A stretch of 64,000 bases of DNA from Crocinitomicaceae bacterium (GTDB taxonomy: Bacteria; Bacteroidota; Bacteroidia; Flavobacteriales_D; Crocinitomicaceae). The notes under the pieces are model-generated. The model did no database searches. It saw only the letters and a program-made list of their open reading frames with translations, and was not told the origin of the DNA. Made by a program: the position numbers and the translations under genes. The stretch's first letter is position 1. Every line of letters starts with the position of its first letter. The stretch covers positions 62,001 through 126,000 of the forward strand of contig JADJEU010000021.1 of the NCBI GenBank assembly GCA_016709005.1, read 5' to 3'. This document shows positions 24,724-33,986 of the stretch, piece after piece.

Positions 24724-26668
24724 ATGTCGCATTACCAAGCCGGACCACTTTTGTCTCAGATTGAAATTCCTTCAGATCTCAGAGCCAAAATGACCATTGA
24801 TCAACTTCCTCAGGTTGCTGACGAATTGCGTCAATATATCATCGATGTTATTTCTGAAATTGGAAATTCACATTTTGGTGCCAGCCTTGGTGTTGTTGAA
24901 CTAACGGTTGCGTTGCATTATGCTTTTAATACGCCCGATGATCAATTGGTTTGGGACGTAGGTCATCAAGCATACGGTCATAAAATTTTAACGGGTCGTC
25001 GTGATCGTTTTCATACCAATCGCAGAAAGGTGGAATCAGCGGATTTCCAAAACGCAGCGAAAGTGAATACGATACTTTTGGTGTAGGTCACTCTTCCACT
25101 TCTATTTCAGGCGCGCTTGGAATGGCAGTGGCAAACAAATACAAAAATTTAAATCGTCATCACATTGCGGTAATTGGTGATGGGTCCATGACAGCTGGTT
25201 TAGCATTTGAAGGATTAAATCACGCAGGCAGTTTGCAAGACACAAATTTGTTGGTTGTATTGAATGATAACTGCATGTCTATTGATCCAAACGTAGGTGC
25301 GTTGAAAGAATATCTGATTGACATTACAACATCACATACTTACAATAAAGTGAAAGATGATGTTTGGAAAATGCTTGGAAAAATTTCTAAGTTCGGTCCA
25401 AACGCACAAACCATTGCTTCAAAAATTTCACACGCACTCAAAGGAACTTTGCTGAAACACAGCAATTATTTTGAGTCGTTAAACTTTAGATATTTCGGTC
25501 CGGTTGATGGTCATGATTCCATTGCATTGGTAAAAATCATGGAAGATTTGAAAGATATTCCGGGACCAAAAATTTTGCATGTTCTTACTAAAAAGGAAAA
25601 GGCTACGCTCCGGCTGAAGCGGGTAATGCAACGCAGTGGCACGCTCCTGGAATCTTCAACAAAGAAACGGGTGAGATTATAAAAATTGTTCCGCAATCAC
25701 CGCAGCCTCCAAGATACCAGGATGTTTTTGGTCATACGATTGTAGAACTTGCTGAGAAGAATGAAAAAGTAATGGGAGTAACTCCGGCTATGCCTTCAGG
25801 TTGCTCGTTGAATATCATGATGAAGGCAATGCCAGATCGTGCGTTTGATGTGGGTATTGCTGAACAACACGCTGTTACTTTTTCTGCAGGATTGGCTACG
25901 CAAGGATTAGTTCCGTTTTGTAATATTTATTCATCATTTATGCAACGTGCGTATGATCAGGTTGTGCATGATGTTGCTTTGCAAAATTTAAATGTCGTTT
26001 TTTGTTTAGACAGAGGTGGAGTAGTTGGTGCCGATGGTGCAACACATCACGGCGCATATGATATTGCATACATGCGTTCTATTCCAAACATGATTGTTTC
26101 AGCTCCGATGAATGAAGAAGAGTTGCGCAATTTAATGTATACGGCACAACTTGAAAATAAAGGGCCTTTCTCCATTCGTTACCCGCGCGGAAACGGTGTG
26201 ATGACCAGCTGGAAAACACCTTTCAAAGAAATTAAAATTGGAACCGGCCGCAAAGTAAAAAGCGGATCAGATGTCGCCTTTTTGACAATTGGTGCCATTG
26301 GAAATTATACCACAAAAGCAATCGAACTTTTAGCAGATAAAAATATTTCTGCCGCACATTACGACATGCGTTTTGTAAAACCTTTGGATGAACTTTTACT
26401 TCACGAAGTGTTTTCTAAATTTGATAAAGTAATCACTGTTGAAGATGGTTGCGTAATGGGTGGAATGGGTTCAGCAATCCTTGAATTTATGGCTGATCAC
26501 AACTATTCTGCTAAAGTAGTTCGCTTAGGAATTCCAGATAAATTTATTCACCACGGCACACAAGACGAATTGTATCACGAGTGTTTTTATGATGTAGACG
26601 CAATGGTTCAATCTGCAGAAAAATTAATGCAGGGAATTATTTTGAATGCATCGTCGATGGTGGGGTAG
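24724..26668 (+). pseudogene. dxs: 1-deoxy-D-xylulose-5-phosphate synthase, split by two single-G deletions
   Basis: DXS condenses pyruvate and glyceraldehyde-3-phosphate, the first step of the MEP isoprenoid pathway, using thiamine diphosphate. The three frames join into one full-length enzyme: LLSQIEIPSDLRAKM, GNSHFGASLGVVELTVALHY, WDVGHQAYGHKILTGR, the TPP motif GDGSMTAGLAFEGLNHAG...NDN, RYFGPVDGHD, FDVGIAEQHAVTFSAGLA and DRGGVVGADGATHHG. Restoring one G near 25028-25031 (AGAAAGGTGG) and one near 25595-25596 (AAAAAGGAAAA) recovers the expected residues at both joins. As the enzyme is normally essential, sequence error is likelier than decay. Confidence 0.92.
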
Positions 26669-26747
26669 GTTTAAATTCCAAAAACAAAATCACAAATTCC
26701 AAAATGGGTTTGGAGGAATTCCTTAACTAAACTTTTCTTTGTAAGCG

Positions 26748-26886
26748 GTCATCTCGAGCGCAGGGAGAGATCTCCTCGATTTAACGTTCAACTGCTGATT
26801 GGAATCACGCACAATACAATCTCGTCATCATTCCCGCGATTTCTCGTCGTTTATTGCAATTAAGCAATAAACTCTGTCGAAATGAC
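26748..26886. repeat. Dispersed 'GTCATCTCGAC' repeat, copy 3
   Basis: Starts GTCATCTCGAGCGCAGGGAG and ends CTCTGTCGAAATGAC, inversely related ends. Inside, TTTATTGCAATTAAGCAATAAA forms a hairpin and ACGTTCAACTG and CTCGTCATCATTCCCGCG match the other copies. It lies between convergent dxs and the unknown gene ending at 26932. Confidence 0.8.
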
Positions 26887-26931
26887 CCTTCACCGTGAAG
26901 AGTAGTATTGAATAACACAAATAGTCAGTCG

Positions 26932-27705
26932 TTACCAGATAGAATCATCACCATGGGTGTCTAAAGTGACTTGAATGGAATCTGACACTTGTCGAATATC
27001 TATAGTATATTTTTTGTCTCTAGAAGTGGTTACAAATGCATGCGTTCTTCTAAGGATTATGGAATCAGATTTATTGAATTCGGCAAATTGAAAGTGAGGA
27101 GATTCATGCCCTGTAGAATCTCTATAAAAGATCATTTGCGGATTTTGACCGGTGTAAACTGAAAAATAATTTGTGAAAGATGAGGTTGCTATTTGTTCTT
27201 TTGGCTTGATGAAAAGACGCTCTGCATGTGTTAGAACGATTAGTGGTTTTTCTGTATGATTAATAAAGGTGAGTCCAGTTTTGCTAGTGTGTTTTTTTTC
27301 TTGTTTGAAATTCGTCTGTTTTATATCAAATTCAATTTGGTGTGAATCAATTATTTCAATGTCGCCACATTGCACGTAAAAAGGAAGACCATTAATGGAA
27401 CTGATTTCATTTCTAGTGATGAGTTTTACAGGAATATCAAATTGTTCGCTTAAAGGAGGTGTTGGTTTTGCATTATCATCTCGCATACCGAAATAGCCCC
27501 CGACAATTGTTATCAGACCAACTATTATTTTCCAAGTGCTTATACTGGGGCCAGAAGCCAGCTCTTTGAGTACCGTAATTTCTTCAGAGTCTAAATTTTG
27601 AGAGTAAATCTTACCTTCATCTTGCGATTTTTTTGCGTTTTGTTTTTCGTGCACCAAGCTTATAAGAAACGGCTTTGGCTTTGTCCAGGTCTGCTTTAAA
27701 TTCAC
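26932..27705 (-). CDS. Hypothetical membrane protein, possibly the 3' half of a frameshifted gene
   Basis: A 257-codon frame. One hydrophobic segment (WKIIVGLITIVGGYFGM, about 58-74) is followed by a strand-rich exported-type domain of about 180 residues (RNEISSINGLPFYVQCGDIEI; LTFINHTEKPLIVLTHAERLF; YTIDIRQVSDSIQVTL). Its first 30 codons overlap the end of the upstream gene in another frame and look non-coding. The natural reading is that translation enters this frame near the A7 run at 27629-27635. No homologous family recognised. Confidence 0.55.
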   Translation of the reverse strand: MNLKQTWTKPKPFLISLVHEKQNAKKSQDEGKIYSQNLDSEEITVLKELASGPSISTWKIIVGLITIVGGYFGMRDDNAKPTPPLSEQFDIPVKLITRNEISSINGLPFYVQCGDIEIIDSHQIEFDIKQTNFKQEKKHTSKTGLTFINHTEKPLIVLTHAERLFIKPKEQIATSSFTNYFSVYTGQNPQMIFYRDSTGHESPHFQFAEFNKSDSIILRRTHAFVTTSRDKKYTIDIRQVSDSIQVTLDTHGDDSIW

Positions 27706-28399
27706 CGCTCACTGCATTGAAAAAGCTCATTGCGTAAATGATTCGGTGAAAATAAAGTTGTTCCTGCTGCAAGATTTGGATTGCAGAGTTCTTTAATAAT
27801 GCACGAAGACTGTCTTCAAAATGTGCGGCACCCAAATCATTCAGGACGCGATAGAAATTGGCATTACATAAGCATTCCAGATTATTGTCTGAATTGGAAT
27901 TTGGGTTTTCAGTTCTTGCGATTCCCCTTTCTAATTCGTCAGACATTTTTTTTATTATGGAATCCTTTATTTTCTTTGGTAAAACAGAAATGTATTGGGT
28001 GAGAACAAGAATGGAACTATACGAATGTTCTGTAAAACATTTTGATAGATAATGCTCTAATTCATTTAGGAAATGGGCTTCCAGAAAATCTGAAAATGCT
28101 TGGTTTTCCTGATGATCGGGTAGATTTTTTGCGTCGTTGTACTGGAGTATATTGGGTGCGAGTAGTATCTTTTTTAAACTCGTGTATTCAGGTGATAGCA
28201 GTGTTTGAAGTTGCAGATAATTGTTTCTTAAAATTTGAGCTATTGATTCTAACTTTTCTTTGTTGGCGGTTTTTCCTGAATATAGTTCATGAATTATTTT
28301 TTTCTCAGTTAATCCAAAGTCGATTTTTTTGGTGTACTCATTTTTAGTATCATTTAGATACTTTATGAGGATAGCAAGATTGGAACTCGAACTTTTCAT
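27617..28399 (-). CDS. Hypothetical helical protein, possibly the 5' half of a frameshifted gene
   Basis: A 260-residue, helix-rich, Leu/Lys-rich protein without signal peptide or membrane segment (IIHELYSGKTANKEKLESIAQIL; HFLNELEHYLSKCFTEHSY). A serine- and asparagine-rich linker (ENPNSNSDNN) sits in the middle. It ends in a basic tail (GARKTKRKKIAR) reached just past an A7 run. Removing one A joins it to the downstream frame, giving one protein of about 490 residues with a cytoplasmic helical part, a membrane helix and an outer domain. No known family. Confidence 0.55.
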   Translation of the reverse strand: MKSSSSNLAILIKYLNDTKNEYTKKIDFGLTEKKIIHELYSGKTANKEKLESIAQILRNNYLQLQTLLSPEYTSLKKILLAPNILQYNDAKNLPDHQENQAFSDFLEAHFLNELEHYLSKCFTEHSYSSILVLTQYISVLPKKIKDSIIKKMSDELERGIARTENPNSNSDNNLECLCNANFYRVLNDLGAAHFEDSLRALLKNSAIQILQQEQLYFHRIIYAMSFFNAVSGEFKADLDKAKAVSYKLGARKTKRKKIAR

Positions 28400-28545
28400 T
28401 AATTAAAAATAGGCAGAAACAGATTAATTAGATACTCTCAAAGAATTGTTTCAGTTAGGTAGGTTGAAGAAAACCCAGCAATATCTGCTAATTTTTGATT
28501 TTTCCATTTATAAATTCCCCATCTTTGCCAAAACAAATTACAACT

Positions 28546-29070
28546 ATGCGCCATCTTATTTATTTGCCATTTATTCTTCTAGGCTTTTATTCTTGCAATG
28601 GAGAAAGTAAATTATCTGATCAGGAGTTGATGGAAAAAAATGTGCGCAACTATTTTTTCATGGGAGATTCGGTTGAGGTTGAAGTAACCATTACTGATAC
28701 TCTGAAAATAAATGACGTGGAAGAAATTCTTGCCAATATTCAAAATAACATTGGCTTGATTCAATTGGATATCGATACGCTTCAATTGATGGTTGATGAC
28801 TGGACTTATAAAGCAATGGATTTTGAAAAAAGTGCAAAGTTGACAGAAGCAGCGGATGCTAAAATAAAATCACTGGAGTATCGCTTAAAACTAAAAGAGC
28901 TTCAATACAAACAAGCTGAGTTTTCACAAACAAACAGAATCTTCTTGCATTTGAAACGTTCTACCTGGGCTGATATTTCAGGCTTTGAAGCAGCGGTGCA
29001 TTATGAAATGGGTGATGAGGTGAATGATTTGGTGGTGCTGATGGATGCCAATTTTAATGTGGTGGATTAG
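28546..29070 (+). CDS. Hypothetical lipoprotein with coiled coil
   Basis: A 174-residue lipoprotein: MRHLIYLPFILLGFYSCNGE, lipobox YSC, lipid at Cys17. The middle is a long amphipathic helix (about 60-130, KSAKLTEAADAKIKSLEYRLKLKELQYKQ) that should form a coiled coil. The end is strand-like (ISGFEAAVHYEMGDEVNDLVVLMD). A longer frame starting at 28495 puts the signal peptide in the middle and was not chosen. Function unknown. Confidence 0.6.
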   Translation: MRHLIYLPFILLGFYSCNGESKLSDQELMEKNVRNYFFMGDSVEVEVTITDTLKINDVEEILANIQNNIGLIQLDIDTLQLMVDDWTYKAMDFEKSAKLTEAADAKIKSLEYRLKLKELQYKQAEFSQTNRIFLHLKRSTWADISGFEAAVHYEMGDEVNDLVVLMDANFNVVD

Positions 29071-29471
29071 AATCTTTCTCTGTGTTTCTCAGTGATCTCT
29101 GTGTCTCCGTGGTGAATGAGTTTTTTCAACACATAGGCACATAGAATGGGACATAGAATCATAGATGTCGTGCTAAAATATTTTCACGCTAAGACGCAAA
29201 GGCGCAAAGAAAAAGTCGTTTGATTTTAACCGCCTAATCCATCAAACTCTTTGTGTAACTTCTTTTTTTCTTTGTGAAACTTTGTGGAATAACTTGATGA
29301 TATTAGCTGTTGCACAAAGGACTCAAAGGAGCACAAAGTTTCACTAAGAAGTTCAAGTTGATTATTCATTAAGGTTGTAATTTATTTCTCTGCGGATCTC
29401 TGCGCCTCCTCCTTTTTCTCAGCGGTAAAAAATAATTTCACGCCAAGGCGCAAAGAGAATACGTAAGTTTT
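29071..29471. repeat. Cluster of degenerate 'ctctgtg/acgcaaag' intergenic repeats
   Basis: This fills the 401-base gap between convergent genes. It contains TCTCTGTGTCTCCGTGGTGAA, TTCACGCTAAGACGCAAAGG, a TTCTTTGTGAAACTTTGTGG to CAAAGTTTCACTAAGAAG inverted pair, CTCTGCGGATCTCTGCGCCTCC and a second TTTCACGCCAAGGCGCAAAG. These belong to widespread bacterial intergenic families; several decayed copies appear stacked here. No gene is seen. Confidence 0.75.
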
Positions 29472-30473
29472 TTAAGAAAGCTTATCACTCAATAATCGAA
29501 TCTCAATTACCGGTGAAATTTTTTCGTAGATGATGTTGTTGACGGCTTCCAGAATTGGCATTTCTACACCAAATTCTTTGTTGATTTCAACAACGCATTT
29601 AGTTGCATAGTAGCCTTCAGCAATCATGTCCATTTCCATTTGGGCAATCTTTACAGAATATCCTTTTCCAATCATCATTCCAAAAGTTCTATTGCGTGAA
29701 AATTTAGAATAAGCTGTTACCAATAAATCTCCCAAGTAGGCCGATGATTTTACGTCACGGTGAATTGGGCTTACTTCATCAATGAAATTTTCTATTTCCT
29801 GAATCGCGTTAGCAATCAAAACAGAAATAAAATTATCTCCATAACCTAAACCTGAACAAATTCCGGCAGCAATGGAATAAACATTTTTCAATACCGCTGA
29901 AAACTCAGTACCAAAAATATCATCGGATAAAGTAGTTTTAATGTAGCGTGTTTCTAAACGGGAAGCCATGTATTTGGCATGACGTTCATCCTGGCATGCA
30001 ATGGTTAGGTACGATAATCTCTCCAAAGCAACTTCTTCAGCGTGACAAGGCCCGCAAATGATTCCGATTTTTTCATACGGAACACCTAACTCCTTGTGAT
30101 AATATTGACCCGGGATCTCATTCAACTCAGGAATAATACCTTTCACCGCAGAGAAAACAACTTTATCTTTAAAAAGTTCTTTTGGAATAGAACGCAAGGT
30201 TTCGTATAGAAATGCTGACGGTGTTGCAATAATAACATAATCAGCCGGCGCAATCATTTCTTTAATATCTGTAGAGATATTGATACGCTCCAAATCAAAT
30301 TCAACCGATTGAAGGTATTTAGGATTGTGTCTGTACTTGAGAATGTGTGACGCAGACGCTTCATTATGCATCCACCAGTTAATCACTTGATTCTGATTGG
30401 TAAGCATTTTCATAATAGCGGTTGCCCAACTACCACCACCTATTACTGCTATTTTTTTATCTGCCACTGACAT
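29472..30473 (-). CDS. gpsA: Glycerol-3-phosphate dehydrogenase [NAD(P)+]
   Basis: Makes sn-glycerol-3-phosphate from dihydroxyacetone phosphate for phospholipid synthesis. The 333-residue protein starts with the Rossmann motif VIGGGSWATAIMKML. It has VIFSAVKGI-type SAVKGIIPE with the catalytic Lys, GPCHAEEVA, the second catalytic Lys in VLKNVYSIAAGICSGLGYGDN, and SRNRTFG, all characteristic. Length is normal. Divergent from the LytTR regulator gene. Confidence 0.96.
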   Translation of the reverse strand: MSVADKKIAVIGGGSWATAIMKMLTNQNQVINWWMHNEASASHILKYRHNPKYLQSVEFDLERINISTDIKEMIAPADYVIIATPSAFLYETLRSIPKELFKDKVVFSAVKGIIPELNEIPGQYYHKELGVPYEKIGIICGPCHAEEVALERLSYLTIACQDERHAKYMASRLETRYIKTTLSDDIFGTEFSAVLKNVYSIAAGICSGLGYGDNFISVLIANAIQEIENFIDEVSPIHRDVKSSAYLGDLLVTAYSKFSRNRTFGMMIGKGYSVKIAQMEMDMIAEGYYATKCVVEINKEFGVEMPILEAVNNIIYEKISPVIEIRLLSDKLS

Positions 30474-30519
30474 TTGAGGGATAACAAATTTAGAAAATTC
30501 TAAGGATTATCGGTCATTC

Positions 30520-30549
30520 TTGTTCAGAATCACAAAGCGTCTATATTTG
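30520..30549 (+). promoter_or_regulatory. Promoter TTG-N19-TATATTTG, leaderless arrangement
   Basis: TTG at 30520-30522 and TATATTTG at 30542-30549 with 19 bases between. The ATG at 30554 follows only 4 bases after the -7 element, implying a transcript that starts at or next to the start codon. Confidence 0.65.
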
Positions 30550-30553
30550 TGTC

Positions 30554-31447
30554 ATGTTTGAATGGCTCAAAAAACCATATCCCAATCTTTATGAGAGTCT
30601 GAAGGTCAGAACAAAGGTGGCTTTGTTTATTGCTGTTTTCGTATTTTTTTTCCTGGTCGTATTTAAGCCTTTTGACATTGATCGCCTGATAAAAGTGGAT
30701 CTTTATCTGGGCGCACTTATGTATGGATTGTTGAGTGGTGCTGTGACTTTTGCAGTCTCAGGTTTGCTGATGCGCTTGTTTCCGGATTATTTTGCAGACA
30801 GCGGATGGACGGTAGGAAAGGAGATTTTGATGATGACCGTGTTGCTTTTTTTGGTGAGTGTTGGCAATGGAATTTTGGGTTATTACATTGAGTTATGCCC
30901 GCCGGGCCAAGAGAAATCAATCTGGATAAGCATCTATTATGATATTATACGAACGTATTCGGTTGGAATTTTTCCGGTTTCAATCTTAACGGCTATTTCT
31001 TATTCGGTTTTTTTAAAACGAAATCTGGCACATGCTATTGAAAACAATAAACAATTTGAAGCACGTATAGAGAATGAAACGCCGGCTGAACCTGAACCAG
31101 ATCCCGTCATCACCATTTTATCACAAGCCAATAACAATGACTTTACATTTCGTCTAAACGATTTGCTCTTTGTCATGGCAGATGGCAACTATGTAGAATT
31201 TCATCTGGAATCAGAGGATACCGTTAAGCGCGAAATCCGGCGCAATACTTTAAGTCACATTGAAAGTCAGCTGAGCGAATATCAGTTCCTTTTCCGATCG
31301 CACCGTGCTTATCTGGTTAATCTTAAAAAAGTGGTTCATAGTTCAGGAAATGCACAAGGATATGCCTTGAAATTGGTTAAAACAGATCATGCTGTTCCGG
31401 TTTCACGCAGAAATTTAATACGATTTGATGAACTCATTCAGTCGTAG
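30554..31447 (+). CDS. Membrane-bound LytTR-family DNA-binding protein
   Basis: A 297-residue regulator. The N-terminal half has four predicted membrane helices (about 22-42 KVALFIAVFVFFFLVVFKP, 50-72, 88-110 and 128-150). A Pro/Glu linker (ETPAEPEPDPV) follows. Residues 190-297 form the LytTR DNA-binding domain (FRLNDLLFVMADGNYVEFHL; FLFRSHRAYLVNLKKV; AVPVSRRNL). Such proteins are common single-component or partner regulators in Bacteroidota. It directly precedes a TonB-dependent receptor gene on the same strand. Confidence 0.9.
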   Translation: MFEWLKKPYPNLYESLKVRTKVALFIAVFVFFFLVVFKPFDIDRLIKVDLYLGALMYGLLSGAVTFAVSGLLMRLFPDYFADSGWTVGKEILMMTVLLFLVSVGNGILGYYIELCPPGQEKSIWISIYYDIIRTYSVGIFPVSILTAISYSVFLKRNLAHAIENNKQFEARIENETPAEPEPDPVITILSQANNNDFTFRLNDLLFVMADGNYVEFHLESEDTVKREIRRNTLSHIESQLSEYQFLFRSHRAYLVNLKKVVHSSGNAQGYALKLVKTDHAVPVSRRNLIRFDELIQS

Positions 31448-31560
31448 TTATGACAAGGCTTGGGGACGAATAGCAAAGCAATGTCTCTGATCAAGTTTTT
31501 GTTTTTTATCCCAAAATCGTGTTGTTTAGCACTTTCGCTTTCAGATTTGAAAATGGGCTT

Positions 31561-31568
31561 TACCTTTG
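31561..31568 (+). promoter_or_regulatory. -7 element TACCTTTG for the TonB receptor gene
   Basis: An exact TAnnTTTG match 16 bases upstream of the ATG at 31585. It lies inside a longer open frame that starts at 31519, supporting the shorter protein. Confidence 0.5.
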
Positions 31569-31584
31569 GCAAAAAATCTACTGC

Positions 31585-33942
31585 ATGAAATTCAATCTAT
31601 TACTTGTTTTCACGTTCATCACAACGTTGGTGTTTTCACAAAATCTGACTCAAACCATCAGGGGAACCGTAACAGACAAACAAACACTGCAGCCCATTAT
31701 TGGAGCTAAAGTAATTGTTGTGGGATCAGAGCCATTGATTGGAAGTGTTACAAATCTGGATGGTCAATTCAGATTGGAAGGCGTGCCGGTTGGTCGTCAA
31801 AGTATTCAGGTGACTTATATTGGATATGAACCTATCACGTATCAAAATCTGGCGGTATCAACCAAAGAAATGGTTTTGAATATTGAGATGACTGAAGCCG
31901 TAAATATGATTGGTGAAGTAGAAATCAAAGCTGACGACAACAAGGGTGAAGGTATAAACAAAATGGCGCCGGTAAGCGTGCGTTCATTTAGTGTGGAAGA
32001 ATCAAACCGTTTTGCCGGCAGCCGAAATGATGTCGCGCGCATGGCTCAAAATTTTGCCGGTGTTCAGGGCGCAGATGATTCCAGAAATGATATTGTGATT
32101 CGCGGAAATTCACCCAGCGGAGTTTTATTCAGAATGGAAGGTATTGATATTCCGAATCCAAATCACTTTGCGCGTTTTGGAACAACAGGTGGACCCATCA
32201 GCATGCTCAACAACAACGTACTTGCAAATTCTGATTTCATGACAGGTGCTTTTCCTGCAGAATATGGAAATGCAACGGCCGGCGTTTTTGATCTGAAAAT
32301 GCGAACCGGAAATAATGAGAAACATGAGTTTATGTTTCAGTTTGGTTTTAACGGCGCTGAATTAATGGCTGAAGGTCCATTCTCAAAAAACAGCAAAGCA
32401 TCTTTTTTAATTAATTACCGATACTCAACTTTGTTTCTGTTCAAAGCAATCGGAATTAATATTGGAACAACTGCATTACCAAATTATCAGGATCTGAGTT
32501 TTAAATTAAATTTTCCATCCAAAAAAGGAGTGACCAGTATTTTTGGAATTGGTGGACTCAGTGTTGTATCATTAAAAGCAGAAGATGCTGACAGCTCTGA
32601 TTTATTTACGTTGGATTATAGCAATACATTTTACAAATCAAATGTGGGCGCCTTTGGAATTACGCACAGACAACGTTTGGGCACAACCGCATTCCTGAAT
32701 ATTTCGGCCGGTTTACAATCCAGCTTAAATTACATTATCAACGACACGGTAAATACCAGTTTTCAAAATCCGTTCAGAACTTTTGTGAGTAATTCTACCA
32801 TTACAAAACAAACATCTGACATCTACATCAACAAAAAATTCAACTCAAAACACGCGGTTAAATTTGGAATTCACAATGATATCTTTTTGCTCAATCTGAA
32901 TGATTCGTTATATCGTCCGTCAGATAATAAATTTGAAATACTCAGAAGTTTCAGCGGTTCTACTTTTTTGATTCAGCCTTATGCGCAGTATCAGTTCAGA
33001 CCAACGCCCAAATTGATTTTTAATATTGGAGTGCACATGCAAACACTCACACTGAACAAAGAAACGATTGTTGAACCACGCGGTGGAATGTCCTGGAATC
33101 TGACAGAAAAAGACAGATTGAGTTTTGGTTATGGTTTACACAGTCAGATGCAACCGATGGAAACCTATTTCAGACAAGTTGAAGAAAATGGAGTGATTAC
33201 AACTCCGAATAAAGATTTGAAATTTTCAAAAAGTCATCATGCCGTAATCAGTTACCAGCATTTTTTCAGATATGGCATTCAGGCAAAAGTAGAAGCGTAT
33301 TATCAGCATCTTTATAACGTGCCGGTTCAGCAAGATTCTTCTACATTTTCTATCTTAAATTTTGGTGCAGATTTTAATACAGCGCTTCCGCTGGACATGG
33401 TGAACACAGGTAAAGGCAGAAATTACGGTGCAGAACTCACACTTGAAAAATTTCTGGACAAAGGATTTTATTTTCTAATCACGGCATCAGCCTATCAATC
33501 TTTCTATACAGCCAGTGACGGAAAAGAATATAACACTGCATTCAATGGTAACTTTACATTTAATTCGCTGGTGGGGTATGAATTAAGATTTAAGCAAAGT
33601 GAAAAGAGACAGTGCTCCATGACGTTTGATTTGAAATACACCTTGAACGGTGGCAAGCGATTCACACCAATATTACTTGCAGAAAGTCAATTGTACGGTG
33701 TTGAAGTACGGGATTATGAAAATGCATTTACAGCGCGCTATCCAAATTATACGCGTGGAGATTTCAGAGTTGCTTTCAAAATTGTGGGCAGAAAATTAAC
33801 GCAAGAGTGGGCTGTGGATATTCAGAATGTGACCAATTACCGCAATATTTTCTGGACACAATACAATGTAAATTCTGGACAAATCGAAACTACATATCAA
33901 ACCGGATTTTTACCAATTGCGCAATACCGGATTTATTTTTAG
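31585..33942 (+). CDS. TonB-dependent receptor with carboxypeptidase-like N-terminal domain
   Basis: About 785 residues; outer-membrane transporter. The signal peptide is MKFNLLLVFTFITTLVFSQ. The first ~95 mature residues form a CarboxypepD_reg-like domain (IRGTVTDKQTLQPIIGAKV; NLDGQFRLEGVPVGRQSIQV; YIGYEP). The plug follows (RNDVARMAQNFAGVQGADDS; DIVIRGNSPSGVLFRMEGI; YGNATAGVFDLKMRTGN), then a beta-barrel ending QYRIYF with the terminal Phe typical of outer-membrane proteins. There is no adjacent SusD, so the substrate cannot be predicted. The promoter and signal peptide support the start. Confidence 0.93.
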   Translation: MKFNLLLVFTFITTLVFSQNLTQTIRGTVTDKQTLQPIIGAKVIVVGSEPLIGSVTNLDGQFRLEGVPVGRQSIQVTYIGYEPITYQNLAVSTKEMVLNIEMTEAVNMIGEVEIKADDNKGEGINKMAPVSVRSFSVEESNRFAGSRNDVARMAQNFAGVQGADDSRNDIVIRGNSPSGVLFRMEGIDIPNPNHFARFGTTGGPISMLNNNVLANSDFMTGAFPAEYGNATAGVFDLKMRTGNNEKHEFMFQFGFNGAELMAEGPFSKNSKASFLINYRYSTLFLFKAIGINIGTTALPNYQDLSFKLNFPSKKGVTSIFGIGGLSVVSLKAEDADSSDLFTLDYSNTFYKSNVGAFGITHRQRLGTTAFLNISAGLQSSLNYIINDTVNTSFQNPFRTFVSNSTITKQTSDIYINKKFNSKHAVKFGIHNDIFLLNLNDSLYRPSDNKFEILRSFSGSTFLIQPYAQYQFRPTPKLIFNIGVHMQTLTLNKETIVEPRGGMSWNLTEKDRLSFGYGLHSQMQPMETYFRQVEENGVITTPNKDLKFSKSHHAVISYQHFFRYGIQAKVEAYYQHLYNVPVQQDSSTFSILNFGADFNTALPLDMVNTGKGRNYGAELTLEKFLDKGFYFLITASAYQSFYTASDGKEYNTAFNGNFTFNSLVGYELRFKQSEKRQCSMTFDLKYTLNGGKRFTPILLAESQLYGVEVRDYENAFTARYPNYTRGDFRVAFKIVGRKLTQEWAVDIQNVTNYRNIFWTQYNVNSGQIETTYQTGFLPIAQYRIYF

Positions 33943-33986
33943 ATTTTTGAAAAACGAAATTTCAGGAAGAAGTTATCGCACTTTGA

